DNA of 64,000 bases from Spiroplasma eriocheiris (GCF_001029265.1 NZ_CP011856.1:248001-312000), one strand, 5' to 3'; numbered from the stretch's first letter, positions 44,504 to 55,786 are shown. Notes: generated by a model not told the origin, from the letters alone. Made by a program: numbers and translations.

Positions 44504-45402
44504 AAAATAAAAAAAATGATGAAGTTAAAAATTTAGAAAGTAGCGACATTGTTTTTACTAATGTTTCGCATGTTTATGCGCCGAAAACTCCGTATGAATT
44601 TAAATCGCTAGAAAATATTAATTTAACTCTTTCGCCGGGGAAAATTATCGCAATTATTGGTTCAACAGGAAGTGGAAAATCAACTTTAATTCAACATATT
44701 AATGGATTATTAATTCCAACCACTGGTGAAGTTAATGCGAATGGTTTTATTATTAAAGCTAAGCAAAAGAAAATTAAAAATATTAAACAATTGCGTAAAA
44801 CCATTGGTTTAGTCTTCCAATTTCCAGAGTATCAATTATTTGAAGAAACCATTGAAAAGGATATTATGTTTGGACCAGTACACTTGGGTGAAAAAAAAGA
44901 AGTTGCCCGGGAAAATGCTAAAAAATATTTAGAAATGGTGGGGTTGCCCCTGAGTTATCTTGAACGGTCACCCTTTGACTTATCCGGAGGACAAAAACGA
45001 AGAGTAGCTATTGCCGGGATTTTAACAATGGAAGGAAATACTTTAATCTTAGATGAACCAACCGCCGGGTTAGATCCTGAAGGAGAAGAAGATTTTATTG
45101 ATCTTTTCAATCGCATTAATAAAGAGCAACAAAAGCGTATTATTCTCGTTACCCATAATATGGATCATGTGCTCCAAATTGCTGATGAAGTTATTGCAAT
45201 GAAAGAAGGAAAAGTTTTAAAAGTCGGAACTCCCTTCGATATTTTCCGCAATAAAGAATTATTAGAGGAATTATTGATTGAACCACCAAAAATTTATAAT
45301 TTAATTTATAAACTACAAGAAAAAGGCTTAGATTTAACTAACCACGATATTCGTAACATGGCACAATTAGCCGCAGAAATTGTTAAAATGAAAAAGAAAT
45401 AA
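44491..45402 (+). CDS. ecfA2: Energy-coupling factor transporter ATPase EcfA2
   Basis: The 303-residue second ECF ATPase has Walker [11 protein letters not shown]-loop [23 protein letters not shown], Walker [12 protein letters not shown] and VTHNMDH. The FPEYQLF pattern is typical of the EcfA2 (CbiO2) subunit. It is translationally coupled to ecfA1 and followed by ecfT after 17 bases. Confidence 0.93.
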   Translation: MSKIKNKKNDEVKNLESSDIVFTNVSHVYAPKTPYEFKSLENINLTLSPGKIIAIIGSTGSGKSTLIQHINGLLIPTTGEVNANGFIIKAKQKKIKNIKQLRKTIGLVFQFPEYQLFEETIEKDIMFGPVHLGEKKEVARENAKKYLEMVGLPLSYLERSPFDLSGGQKRRVAIAGILTMEGNTLILDEPTAGLDPEGEEDFIDLFNRINKEQQKRIILVTHNMDHVLQIADEVIAMKEGKVLKVGTPFDIFRNKELLEELLIEPPKIYNLIYKLQEKGLDLTNHDIRNMAQLAAEIVKMKKK

Positions 45403-45419
45403 GAAAGGTTGTGTAAACA

Positions 45420-46385
45420 ATGAGATTATCATTTGGGCGTTATATTGCTTATAATTCTCCGATTCATCGAATTGATCCTCGTGTTAAATTATTCATGTTA
45501 ATTGCATTGATGGCTTCAATCTTTTTTTCAACTGGTTTTAGTGGCTATGTGTTATTAGGTTGTACAGTGTTAACAATTTTCTTTATGGCTCATTTACGAG
45601 CACGAATGCTTTTTTCCTTATTAAAACCAATTTTATTTATGTTTACGGTGTTACTAATTATTAACTGTTTTTTAATTACTAATGGCTATATTGGTTGACA
45701 CTGAGGAGGAAAAGCAGAAGCGTTAGGACCATCAGCCCCTGGGGGAAAAGCATGATTTTGCTTTTCTGAAAAAGCTGTGTTTAATGCTTTGTATATGGCC
45801 TGCCGGATTTATTTGATGATTATGATTACAACAATCTTAACTGCCACAACCCAGCCTTTAGACTTAACATTAGCTTTAGAAGACTTACTAAGCCCATTAA
45901 AATTAGTAAAGTTTCCAGTTCATATTTTATCAACAATTATTTCAATTGCTCTAAGAATGATTCCGACGTTAATTGAAGAAGCCGGGCGAATTATGAAGGC
46001 CCAAGCTTCGCGGGGAGTTGATTTTAAGAATGGTCATTTTAAAGATAAAATTAAATCTACCACATCTTTAATTATTCCATTATTAGTGTCAGCTTTCCAA
46101 AAGGCGGAAGATTTAGCTTATGCGATGGATGCGCGTGGTTATGATCCGCATGCAAAACGTACGCGCTATCGCCATTACCATATTAATTTTACCGATATTA
46201 TTATCTTTATTTTTGTAGCTGGAATTGCTAGTGTTGTTATTGCCCAGTGAGCAACCATGGGCACAAGCGAAACATTCTATAATGTTTGGCATTGAGAAGG
46301 TAGCGGCTGAGTTTTTGGCAAAATTAAAACCGGATTTATTCCCCTACGGATTCCGCACATTGATGATTTTGTAATGGGTTGATAA
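45420..46385 (+). CDS. ecfT: Energy-coupling factor transporter transmembrane protein EcfT
   Basis: The 321-residue membrane scaffold links the two ATPases to interchangeable S components. It begins GRYIAYNSPIHRIDPRVKL, has about five or six transmembrane segments, and carries the two Ala-Arg-Gly coupling motifs as AQASRGVD and AMDARGYD. It is longer than the usual 265 residues because of an insert near residues 98-120 and a C-terminal tail. The tail and insert are rich in UGA-encoded Trp. truA follows after two bases. Confidence 0.92.
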
Positions 46386-46387
46386 GA

Positions 46388-47125
46388 ATGTATTTACTAT
46401 TAACTTTACAATATGATGGTTATGATTATCATGGCTGAGTAAAACAAAAAAATGCTAAGACAATTCAGGGTGAATTAGAAAAGGCATTTTTTCGTGTTTC
46501 TCACCAACAATTATGGATGCTAGGATCAAGTAAAACCGATCAACAAGTTCATGCCTGAGATCAAAAGGTTTTAGTTAAACTGTCGTTTATTCCTAAGGAT
46601 GTCGGGTTTTTTATCAAAACTGTTAGTGCTTCATTACCATTAGATATTAATATTAAAGATTATGAAATCCGGGATGAAAATTTTGGAGTGCGCAATGTTT
46701 TAGAAAAAGAATATGTTTATACAATTAATGATGGGGCGGTTGATATTTTTAATTGCCGTTATGAATTAAAATATCCAAGATCCTTAGATGTTAACAAATT
46801 AAATCAAATTGCCCAAGTTTTTGTAGGAACCCATGATTTTTTTAATTTTTCGGGAGTTAAAAAATGAGAAAGTATTAATACTATCCGAACAATTAATAAA
46901 ATTTGGGTTGAACGCAATGGTCATCATAAAATTTTAATCCATGTTCAAGCCAAGGCATTTATTCGTTACCAAATTCGGATGATGGTTCAAAATATTTTAG
47001 CGTGCTATGAAGGCAAAATTAGTTTAGCGGACATTAAAACGCAGTTAGCAAACCTTCCAGGGAGCAAAAAAACAAGTTTTTGTGCCAAACCCTATGGGTT
47101 ATGTTTAGTAAAGATTACTTATTAA
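46388..47125 (+). CDS. truA: tRNA pseudouridine(38-40) synthase TruA
   Basis: The 245-residue enzyme converts U38-U40 in tRNA anticodon arms to pseudouridine. It starts MYLLLTLQYDGYDYHGW and has FVGTHDFFNFSG and FIRYQIRMMVQNIL. The catalytic motif usually reads RTDxGVHA; here it is KTDQQVHA, keeping the Asp but with Lys and Gln at normally conserved Arg and Gly. The position after ecfT is conserved in many Firmicutes. Start ATG 46388 overlaps the spacing of the ecfT stop. Many UGA-Trp codons are present. Confidence 0.88.
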
Positions 47126-47205
47126 AAGATAGGGAATTATGATATAATATATACAAATAGAAATTATGGTCATTTTTATCAAAATGTGATGGGGTGCTAA
47201 ATATT

Positions 47206-48483
47206 ATGAGTATAAATTCAAATTTTTATATTGTTCCGAATGAAGAAGGATTTTTAGTTAAATCAGCAGCAAATGATGAGGTCGCATTATTTCGTTCACG
47301 TCGTGATGCTGAAGTTTTTATGTCTAGTTTAGAAACACCACAAAATCCGACTTATGTTCCTTTTCAACAACCGCCAGTGGTCCAACCAGTAATGCCGCCA
47401 ACTTATCCAATGTACCAACCACCAGTGGCACCAACTTCTTCACCACAAGTATTCTTTATTCAACAGCCAGCCCAACAAACACCAATGATGTATCCATTTT
47501 ATCCAATGGGGTTTCCGGGGATGTACCCACCTAATGGTTCTTGTGGTAGTTTTTGTGAACATCGGTGCTATGGTCATGATCATGGTGAACATCATCACCA
47601 CCAATTTTATGGACAACCCGGGGGATATAAAGCCCCAGCAAATAATGCCCCAATGGGCTATGGAAATATGAATAATAATGCAATGGGTTATAATAGCAAT
47701 AATTCAGCGAGTGGAACAAATTATCAGGGATCACCTAATTATCAGCCCAACATGGCTCAATCTCAACCATCAAATTTGCAACAATATCAAGCGCAAAATC
47801 AACAGCAACCGTATATAACTGAAGAATTTGTTAATCCACCAGTGTATGTTGATGAGAATAATTTTAATCCTTACAATAATGAAATGTATGCGCCCCCTGG
47901 TTATAGTGAAGGGTTAGGAAACATGGATATGACAGCAATGAACGCCTCAGCAGAATCATATTCTAATGATGAAGTTTATCGTGGTCAAGAGGTTAATAAT
48001 AGTTCGGAACATAGTATCCCAAATCCTACGACGAATTATCCGCAAGCAGTATCTTCAGAGTTAACAAATGAAAATCTTAATGAGGATAATAACTCACCAG
48101 CACAAAGTGAAAATATAACACCAGTAGTAGAAACAACAAATGATCAACCATCTGTTGTGTCAAGTTCGACGCCAGAACAAGTTGAAAATCACAGTTATGT
48201 TGAAAATGAAAATGTTCAACAACAAGGTAGTTTAAATAACTTAAATTATGGGAATGAAAATCAGAACCAGGATTATTTAAATGATGATTACACAAATGAT
48301 TATATTAATTTCTTAGATAATGATTTATTAACTGCTGGGTTATCAAAAAAAGAATTAAAACGGTTAAAAAAAGAAGAAGAACGTCAACAAAAAATACAAA
48401 CTAAGTTAGCGAAAAAGAATACAAAAAAAGGAAAGTCTGAAAATAACTTTGATATTGAAGACTTAAGTCAAATTGTTGAATAA
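47206..48483 (+). CDS. Low-complexity Pro/Gln/Asn-rich protein with Cys-His cluster
   Basis: The 425-residue product has a small N-terminal folded part (residues 1-45: FYIVPNEEGFLVKSA, then ALFRSRRDAEVFM). A Pro/Gln/Tyr/Met-rich stretch follows. Near residues 108-130 is a cluster of three Cys and many His (SCGSFCEHRC, then HDHGEHHHH) that could bind metal. The next about 240 residues are Asn/Gln/Ser-rich, and the C-terminus is charged (about residues 380-425). No signal peptide or membrane segment is seen. Start ATG 47206 is chosen over GTG 47194 because GGGGTG serves as ribosome site. TATAAT lies at 47143-47148. Function unknown. Confidence 0.7.
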   Translation: MSINSNFYIVPNEEGFLVKSAANDEVALFRSRRDAEVFMSSLETPQNPTYVPFQQPPVVQPVMPPTYPMYQPPVAPTSSPQVFFIQQPAQQTPMMYPFYPMGFPGMYPPNGSCGSFCEHRCYGHDHGEHHHHQFYGQPGGYKAPANNAPMGYGNMNNNAMGYNSNNSASGTNYQGSPNYQPNMAQSQPSNLQQYQAQNQQQPYITEEFVNPPVYVDENNFNPYNNEMYAPPGYSEGLGNMDMTAMNASAESYSNDEVYRGQEVNNSSEHSIPNPTTNYPQAVSSELTNENLNEDNNSPAQSENITPVVETTNDQPSVVSSSTPEQVENHSYVENENVQQQGSLNNLNYGNENQNQDYLNDDYTNDYINFLDNDLLTAGLSKKELKRLKKEEERQQKIQTKLAKKNTKKGKSENNFDIEDLSQIVE

Positions 48484-48520
48484 AAGGTTCCAAGACAATA
48501 AATATGGAACCTTTTTCTTT
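48484..48520 (+). terminator. Terminator after the Cys-His low-complexity gene
   Basis: AAAGGTTCCA (48484-48493) pairs with TGGAACCTTT (48505-48514), followed by T-rich sequence. Confidence 0.8.
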
Positions 48521-48559
48521 AAAAAAGTGTAGAAAATTATCATTTTTAGTGAAATTAAC

Positions 48560-48589
48560 TTGTTTTTTTAATTAAGATAATGTTATAAT
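48560..48589 (+). promoter_or_regulatory. Promoter of the tRNA-Ile/tRNA-Ala unit
   Basis: TTGTTT (48560-48565) and TATAAT (48584-48589) are spaced by 18 bases and end 12 bases before the first tRNA. Confidence 0.6.
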
Positions 48590-48601
48590 AAGTAAGGTTT
48601 T

Positions 48602-48678
48602 CGGGCTATAGCTCAGCTGGTTAGAGTGCACCCCTGATAAGGGTGAGGTCGATGGTTCAAGTCCATTTAGCCCGACCA
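48602..48678 (+). tRNA. tRNA-Ile (anticodon GAT)
   Basis: The 77 bases fold into a full cloverleaf: acceptor CGGGCTA with TAGCCCG, anticodon loop CTGATAA with GAT, T arm with TTCAAGT and an encoded CCA. It should read ATT and ATC codons. Confidence 0.95.
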
Positions 48679-48687
48679 TTTTTTAAT

Positions 48688-48763
48688 GGGCCCGTAGCTC
48701 AGCTGGGAGAGCACCTGCCTTGCACGCAGGGGGTCGACGGTTCGATCCCGTTCGGGTCCACCA
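48688..48763 (+). tRNA. tRNA-Ala (anticodon TGC)
   Basis: The 76 bases form a cloverleaf with acceptor GGGCCCG and CGGGTCC (one G-T pair), anticodon loop CTTGCAC with TGC, T loop TTCGATC and an encoded CCA. It lies nine bases after tRNA-Ile, so both are processed from one transcript. Confidence 0.95.
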
Positions 48764-48868
48764 TTTATATGTTATGTTAAAATAAAAAAATGTTTGTAAA
48801 TAGGAATATTTACTTTTTTTATTTTAAAATAAGATATAATTAATAATGACAAAAAGAAGGTTGGAAAT

Positions 48869-49096
48869 ATGTTAGGAAAAGAATATTGCGGGAAAAAGGT
48901 AACAGTAGTTAGAATTAATCCGTTAATTGAAAATGAATTTTTACATAAAATTCATCAAATTGGGATTTATCCGCACCAAGAAATTGAAGTTATTAAGTAT
49001 CAAAATAAAATTTTACATATTAGAGTCAATAATGTTGAATACGCAATTAACATTGACCAGGCAAAGTATATTGAGGTTAGATATGTCGTGTCATAA
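48869..49096 (+). CDS. feoA: FeoA-domain protein
   Basis: The 75-residue SH3-like protein helps FeoB-dependent ferrous iron uptake. The pattern GKKVTVVRIN, then LHKIHQIGIYPHQEIEVI and a final beta strand with YAINIDQAKYIEV, fits FeoA. It overlaps feoB by 14 bases, the usual operon arrangement. Start ATG 48869 follows AGAAGGTTGG, with TATAAT at 48835-48840 upstream. Confidence 0.82.
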   Translation: MLGKEYCGKKVTVVRINPLIENEFLHKIHQIGIYPHQEIEVIKYQNKILHIRVNNVEYAINIDQAKYIEVRYVVS

Positions 49097-51101
49097 TTCA
49101 GCTGTGAAATCCCCTAAGAAAAAAGATAAAAATAATTACTTTTTATTAGTGGGATCACCTAATATTGGTAAATCAACTTTCTTTAATCATTTAACAAATA
49201 AAACTACAATTATTGGAAACTTTGACCGAACAACAGTCGCCCCGATGGTTGGTAAAATTAAACAGACAACTGATTTGAAGTTAATGGATTTACCAGGAAT
49301 TTATAATTTAAATGCCCGTGGTGATGATGATAATGTTGTTTTAAATACTATTTTTAAAACAGATTTTAGTGGTATTTTAAATGTTTTAGGAGCTAATTCG
49401 TTTTTACGCGATATGCATTTAACCATTCAATTATTAGAAACCCAAAAACCATTAGTTTTATCAATTAATATGGTTGATGAGTTAAAAAACCAACGAATTT
49501 TAAACAATAAGTTAGCAAAAATGTTAACTTGCCCAGTTGTGTTAACGGTAGCGAAAACTAATAAGGGATTAAACAATGTTCAAAAAGAATTAGCATGTCC
49601 TTTGAATGCGTTTAAATTAAATTATGGTAATGATATTGAAAGTAAAATTACCCAAATTACCGAAAAATTAACAATTAGCGGAATGTCAAAGCGGTTTTTA
49701 GCAATTCAACTATTAGAAAATAACCAAATTGCCATTGATTATTTAAAAAATAACCAGGAAAATTACGAGGAAATTTTAGCATTAACTGCTGAAAATAATA
49801 ATGCCAACCAGGAAGTTATTTACCAAGTCCGTTTTGATTTTATTAAAAAGTTATACCAAGAAATTTTTGTGTTAGAAAATTCTGTTTTAGCAGTAACCAA
49901 AAATAAGATTAAAAATTGGCATGAAAAAGTTGACTATTTATTATTAAAGCGCACCTTTGGGCTCCCAATTTTTGTTTTGCTCCTAGTTGGTTTATACTAC
50001 ATTACCTTTGGTCCCTACACAGGTGGTTTTTTAAATGAAAAATTAGATTATTTATTTAATGATTTGCTATTAACACTCATTAAAGATAAAATGCTAGCCA
50101 CTAATGCTCATCTTTTCTTAACGGGTCTCATTTGTGATGGGATTTTAGCTGGTCTGTTTGCGGTCCTACCATTTATTCCTTATATTTTGATCTTATTTTT
50201 ATTTGTTGGATTATTTCAACAAAGTGGTTATTTAGCCCGCGTCTCAGTTTTAACTGACCAGTTACTATCACCCTTTGGGTTATCAGGACGGAGTGTCATT
50301 AATTTAATTTCTGGGATGGGATGTAATGTTCCTGCCATTATGATGGCGCGTAGTACAACTAATAAAAAAGAAAAATTTATTTCAATTTTTATTGCGCCCT
50401 TTATTTCTTGTTCCGCCCGGGCAACAGTATTTGCCTTTGTCGCATCAATGATTTTTACTAAAAACACATGGTTAGTTGTTTTTATCTTACAAATTTTTAG
50501 TGGGTTAACAGCTCTCTTAATTGGGTTATTATTTTCAAAAACAATGTTTCGCAAAAAAGCAAATTTATTTTTAATTGAAGTTCCCAAATGACGAACTCCT
50601 GATTTTTTAACAATTATTAAATTAATGTGGCTTGAATTAAAAACCTTTTTAATTCGGGCAGGTAAATTTATTTTATTAGGAAGTATTATTGTATGATTAT
50701 TTAGTCACTTAGGAATTCACGGTGTTTTAACCGATGAGCAGATTGATCAGTCATTTATTGGCTATGTTGGACGGGGATTAAGTTATTTATTTATGCCTTT
50801 GGGATTAAACGACTGGCGAATGGCAACTAGTTTATTGTTAGCCTTTCCAGCGAAAGAACTAGCTATTAGTAATATGACTATTGTCTTTGGTAGTCAAACT
50901 GCCATTAGTTCGTTCTTTAATTTAGCCAATGGGATTAGTTTTATGTTATTTTTCTTATTATATATTCCATGTTTATCAACAATGGCGGTAATTAAAAAAG
51001 AAACTAACTGAAAAATGTTAGTATCTAACGCCTTATTTTCACTTGCAACAGCCTATATAATTGGTGTAATTGGCTATTGAATCTTCTATCCTTTGATTTA
51101 A
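49083..51101 (+). CDS. feoB: Ferrous iron transport protein B
   Basis: The 672-residue protein joins a cytoplasmic GTPase to a polytopic iron channel. G1 is GSPNIGKST (residues 24-32), G3 DLPGIYNL, G4 NMVDE. The membrane part holds two Gate-type regions with the Cys-containing motif SGMGCNVPAIMMARS and a second half with AFPAKELAISNM. An open extension upstream of ATG 49083 is only the feoA shadow. The start is inside feoA. The length is somewhat short of E. coli FeoB (773) but fits Gram-positive forms. Confidence 0.93.
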
Positions 51102-51213
51102 AAAATAGTAATTAATAATACCATATTTAATAGTAAAAATGCAATTTTTTTGATAAAATTATATAGAAAAAGATATTGATAGGTCAAAGAATTTTGATAG
51201 ATGGGAAGTAATT

Positions 51214-52143
51214 ATGTCAATTTTTGATAAAAATGAAAATGAGAAGTATGCTTATTTTTTAACGAATTTTAAAGAACTTGTGGCCGATTGAGTTGTGATG
51301 GTTGGGGATCCTTATATTAAAACAGCTCTTGATACTGCTTCAATAAAATTATTTGGGATGAATGTTGAAAAAGCAATGAGTTTTTTTGACATTGATTTAC
51401 ATAAAAACCAAAAACTATTAGATATTGGGGCTATTAATGAAGTTTATAGTTTAGATTTGTTAAATGATATTGAACTGGAACACAATAAAAAAACCAAAAA
51501 GAAACCAGAAGCTTTAAGTAAGGATGCGATCTATGACATTATTGATGAATTATTTGAAGATGATTCTGATGTGTTAAGATTTTGTGAATATACTTTAAAT
51601 GTTGTTTTAACAGTTGATGAAGCCGAACAAAAAGCAATCACTGCTATTAATAACTATCGTTCAATTGCTTTTATGAACTATTCAACGAGAATTTTTGAAT
51701 TAATTGAATGGTTTGGAATTACAGTTAACCAAGTAACAGTAAATGGTCTGAATGTCCATAAGTTTGGTTCGCAAAATAATGCGCCCAGTAACAGCCGTGC
51801 CAAAAAACATATAAATAATTTTCGCCATCATCACAAAAAAAATGTTCAGGAAAATGGTGATGACTTAGCACCTAATAAAGAACAAATTTTTACTGAATAT
51901 TTTTCATACAATGGTAACATTAAAGAAAAGATTGTGCAAATGAAAAAAATCCTGCCCTTACTAAATGAAAAGCGGGAGGAATTAAAAGAATTTAATCCAA
52001 AGTTAGAATATGAAATCTTTAATTTTTTAAACCATGCTGAATATCGCCCAGCCATTACGGTTGAAAATAAGGATTATGAAAAAGTTATGGATAAAGTTTT
52101 TAAAAAAGCAGTCTTATGTTTATATTTATTGGAAATGGAATAG
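51214..52143 (+). CDS. Hypothetical soluble protein
   Basis: The 309-residue product has no signal or membrane segment. It is acidic in the first 130 residues, has a His/Lys-rich stretch near residues 190-212 (AKKHINNFRHHHKKN), and helix-rich C-terminal part with an aromatic end (VLCLYLLEME). I recognise no domain. Start ATG 51214 follows GATGGGAAG. It lies between feoB and rplI with its own terminator. Confidence 0.68.
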
Positions 52144-52144
52144 G

Positions 52145-52172
52145 ATCAATATATTTATATATTGATTTTTTT
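52145..52172 (+). terminator. Terminator before rplI
   Basis: ATCAATATA pairs with TATATTGAT (9 bp) followed by T7. It overlaps the end of the hypothetical gene. Confidence 0.7.
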
Positions 52173-52213
52173 ATTGGCATTTTTACGATATAATCATACT
52201 TAGGTGATTATCA

Positions 52214-52663
52214 ATGAAAGTGATCTTAATAAAAGATGTTAAAGGAAAAGGAAAAGTAAATGATGTTATTAATGTTGCGGATGGTTATGCCAAGAATTTT
52301 TTAATTAAAGAACATCTAGCAATTCCAGCCACTGAACATAATTTACAAAAATTACAGGAAGTCTTAGCTACTAATAAAGCTGTTGAACAAGCAGAAATTA
52401 ATGAGCTTCAAAAATTGAAAACTCAGTTAGAAAGTTTAACTTTAAACTTTAAATTAAAAGTCCACGATAATAAAGTTTTTGGTTCGGTTTCATTAACTCA
52501 AATTGAGGACCGCTTAGCCAAAGAATATAATATTAAAATTAATAAAAAGAAATTTACTGAAAATCATAATTTAACAAGTATTGGTTTGCACTATTTAAAA
52601 ATAAAATTACACCATGATATTATTGCAACCTTAAAAGTGATAGTTGACAAAAAGGAGAGCTAA
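52214..52663 (+). CDS. rplI: 50S ribosomal protein L9
   Basis: The 149-residue two-domain protein begins [31 protein letters not shown], the L9 signature, followed by a long connecting helix and a C-terminal domain. It binds 23S rRNA near the L1 stalk. The pair rplI-dnaB, two bases apart, is conserved in Gram-positive bacteria. Ribosome site is TAGGTGAT. Confidence 0.94.
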   Translation: MKVILIKDVKGKGKVNDVINVADGYAKNFLIKEHLAIPATEHNLQKLQEVLATNKAVEQAEINELQKLKTQLESLTLNFKLKVHDNKVFGSVSLTQIEDRLAKEYNIKINKKKFTENHNLTSIGLHYLKIKLHHDIIATLKVIVDKKES

Positions 52664-52665
52664 CC

Positions 52666-54033
52666 ATGAGTGAATTAGCAAATGAAAATTTACAAAAAAT
52701 TAATGTCATTAAGGATGCTGAGCAAAATGTTTTAGCTATTGCCGCACACTCGATTGCGGGAGCTGAAGAAATTTTTGCGCTTTTAACGGATGAAGATTTT
52801 ACCACAATGAATTATAAAGTAATCTTTAAAGCATTATATGAATTATTCGCTAATAAAATTGCCATTGATATTACAACTTTAAGTAATCAAATGTTAAAAG
52901 ATAATTTGTTAAATAAAATTGGTGGAATTGAATACTTAACTGATTTATTCCAGTCATATACAACTGATGCCAATCTTAATGAATATTTAGATATTATTAT
53001 TAAAAATACAACCGCCCGAAGATTAAAAGCAGTTATTGATGGTATTAACAAAGAGATTGATTCCCACCAGCCAATTGAAGAAGTGGTTAGCAAAGCTGAA
53101 AAAGAAATTTTAGATGTTAAACGCGAACGCAAAGGGAACTTGTTTAAGACTTCTTTTGATGAAGTTGACAAAGTTTTACAAAAAATTGAAATGTTAGAAA
53201 ACTCTGGTGAAATTTTAACGGGAAGTCCTAGTGGTTTTAAAGATCTTGATAAAATGACATCTGGTTTTCAAAAGGGTGATTTTGTTATTTTAGCGGCTCG
53301 TCCTTCGATGGGGAAAACTGCTTTAGCGTTAAATTTTGCTGTTAATTGTGCCCACCAAACAAAAGATGCAGTTGCGATTTTTTCTGTCGAAATGCCAAGT
53401 GAACAATTAATTCAACGGATGATTGGAACAATTTCAACTGTTGATTCCACAAAAGTCCGGAATGGAAAAGGGCTAACGGAAGAAGATTGAAAAAAAATTA
53501 CCAAAGCAGGAGATGCATTAAAAAAAGCAAAATTATTTATTGATGATACGCCAGGTTTAAAAGTAATTGAATTACAATCAAAATTACGAAAACTATGCCG
53601 TGAAAACAAAGTTTCGTTAGTTGTAATTGATTATCTCCAATTATTAAGTACTGGTTTGCATTTTGGTGATTCACGTCAACAAGAAGTATCAACCATTTCT
53701 CGCCAGTTAAAAGCCCTCGCTCGGGAATTAGAAGTTCCGATTGTTTGTTTATCACAGTTATCTCGTTCAGTTGAAAAACGAGAAGATAAACGACCAATTA
53801 TGTCGGATTTAAGAGATTCGGGAGCCATTGAACAAGATGCTGATATCATTATGTTTTTATACCGTGAAGAATATTATAGTGCCCATGAAAATTGAAATGA
53901 AGATAATAACTTTAATGAAACTGAAAAAGCCCAGTTAATTCTTTCAAAACACCGAAATGGCCCAACGGGATCAGTGGACTTATTGTTTGTTAAAAAACAT
54001 GGTTCATTTGCCAACTTTGGTTTTCAAAAATAA
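52666..54033 (+). CDS. dnaB: Replicative DNA helicase
   Basis: The 455-residue hexameric helicase unwinds DNA at the fork. The N-terminal helical domain (about residues 15-115) contains EQNVLAIAAHS and ITTLSNQM. The RecA-like core has FVILAARPSMGKTALALNF (Walker A), VVIDYLQLLS, LSQLSRSVEKR and LSKHRNGPTG. Start ATG 52666 follows AAAAAGGAGAG. The length is normal. Confidence 0.95.
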
Positions 54034-54154
54034 TTAAATTGCAGAAATTATTAGGGATAAAATCTATTAATTTTTAATTATTTTATTTGCTATTAAAAAT
54101 AAAATAAAGTATGATTATTAAAGAAAGATTTACTTAGGAGGAGAAGAATTTTAA

Positions 54155-55306
54155 ATGCGCAAATTATTATCAATTTTTACAGTAGCGACCTTAATAACAA
54201 CATCAGCTTCTTCTTTAATAGCATGTAAGGCCGGGGATGGGCAATTATTGCCAATGTTTATCTATAATGCTGATAAAGGATTTTATCATAACCCAACAGC
54301 AAGTGAAGCTGACGGAGTGCTTGATCCATATTCATCAACTGCTGATACCCAATACAGTTTAAATGGGGGAGCAGTTAGTTTACAAACGAACATTGCGTTA
54401 CCATTCTTATATGGTCTTAATTTAACTGACGATAATAGTGGGGGTCAAAAAGGTGCCAAATGAAGTAAAGACCAAATTAATAGTGGTTTAAAAGCCCAAA
54501 AAGATAAGCTAATTTCCTCAGCAACTGGAGATGCAAAAACAGCATGAGAATCATTCTTTAATAATTATTCAACGACGGCTGATTCCTTCTATACTCAAGT
54601 TGCCTTAGTGAATACTGATAATCCAGATGTTACAATTGATGGGTCAAATCCAAAACAAATTGTCCAAAAAACAAGTAATTATGAAAAAACCACAGATAAA
54701 AATTATGTTAGCAAAAATGCCGATGATATTATTGTCACAAAAGATTCATTAAATGTATTAACTCCAATTAAACAAGTGGTTGATTGGTTAAATACTCCTG
54801 CTAATAATTATAATACCCAAGCGAAAGATGCTTCAAATGATAAAGTATTACAATCAACAAGATATGTTTTAGTTGAAATCCCAAGCCTTACTTTTACTTT
54901 TGAGTTTACAAATCAAAATAATATATATACTTTTAAATCAACAGTCCAACATGTAACGGGGGTTATTAACTATTTATCATATCGTGATCCTAATAGTAAA
55001 GATGATGCTAAAGCATATGGTCACCAATGATTTTTTGTTGGCTATAACTTCTATGATTTAGCAAATACTAGTGCTTATCAAGATGATGATTATCACCAAT
55101 ACCGTGTTAAAATGCCAATTCCGTTTGCAGATAAAGTTACGTTAGCCCAAGGATTTGTTAATAAAGGTGATCCTGTCAATCCAATTAAACCAGAAGATGC
55201 AAGTAAAGTTGGTTCGAATGGGGTCTTTAAAGTCCGCAGTGCTAATTATTCAATTCCTGATCTAATTTGAACAATTGATCCAAATTCAATTAAGTCTAAT
55301 CATTAG
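54155..55306 (+). CDS. Lipoprotein of unknown function
   Basis: The 383-residue product has a signal peptide with lipobox SLIAC (Cys at residue 24) and a mature part rich in Asn, Asp, Thr and Lys. It contains many aromatic residues toward the C-terminus and ends VRSANYSIPDLIWTIDPNSIK. Start ATG 54155 follows TTAGGAGGAG at long spacing. It is between dnaB and rlmH. No known domain was seen; it should be surface exposed. Confidence 0.75.
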
Positions 55307-55318
55307 TGGCACTTTCCG

Positions 55319-55786
55319 GTGGATATTAAAATTATTGTTGTTGGCACATTAGATAAAAATTATTTAACAGAAGGTAATGATTTATTTCTAACCCGGATTA
55401 AGCATTATAGTAAAATTGAAATTATTGAATTAAAAGAAATTAGTCACTATGATGTCGCTAAAAATATTAAAGCACAAACTGCCCTAGTGCGTGATAAATT
55501 AAGTGCTTATTCAGAATATGTTAAAGTTTTATTAGATATTAATGGTAAGCAGGTGACTAGTTTACAATTAGCAAATTTAATTCAAGAAGTTAAAGACTTT
55601 CAAAATGCTAAACTAGCATTTATTATTGGGGGTAGTGATGGACTTGATAATGAGTTACTATCCAAAGTTAATTATCGTCTTAGTTTAGGGTTAATTACTT
55701 TACCCCACCAATTATGCCGGTTAATTTTATTAGAACAGATTTATCGTTCTTTTAAAATTATTAATAATGAAAAATATCATAAATAA
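55319..55786 (+). CDS. rlmH: 23S rRNA (pseudouridine1915-N3)-methyltransferase RlmH
   Basis: The 155-residue SPOUT enzyme methylates pseudouridine 1915 of 23S rRNA. The SPOUT knot shows as FIIGGSDGLDNELL and TLPHQLCRLILLEQIYRSF, and the protein ends in the characteristic YHK. The start codon is GTG 55319, 12 bases after the lipoprotein stop, with no strong ribosome site visible. Confidence 0.93.
   Translation: MDIKIIVVGTLDKNYLTEGNDLFLTRIKHYSKIEIIELKEISHYDVAKNIKAQTALVRDKLSAYSEYVKVLLDINGKQVTSLQLANLIQEVKDFQNAKLAFIIGGSDGLDNELLSKVNYRLSLGLITLPHQLCRLILLEQIYRSFKIINNEKYHK

Noticed and set aside
48927-49082. N-terminal extension of feoB
   Set aside because: The frame is open but overlaps feoA; the FeoB GTPase domain begins properly at ATG 49083.
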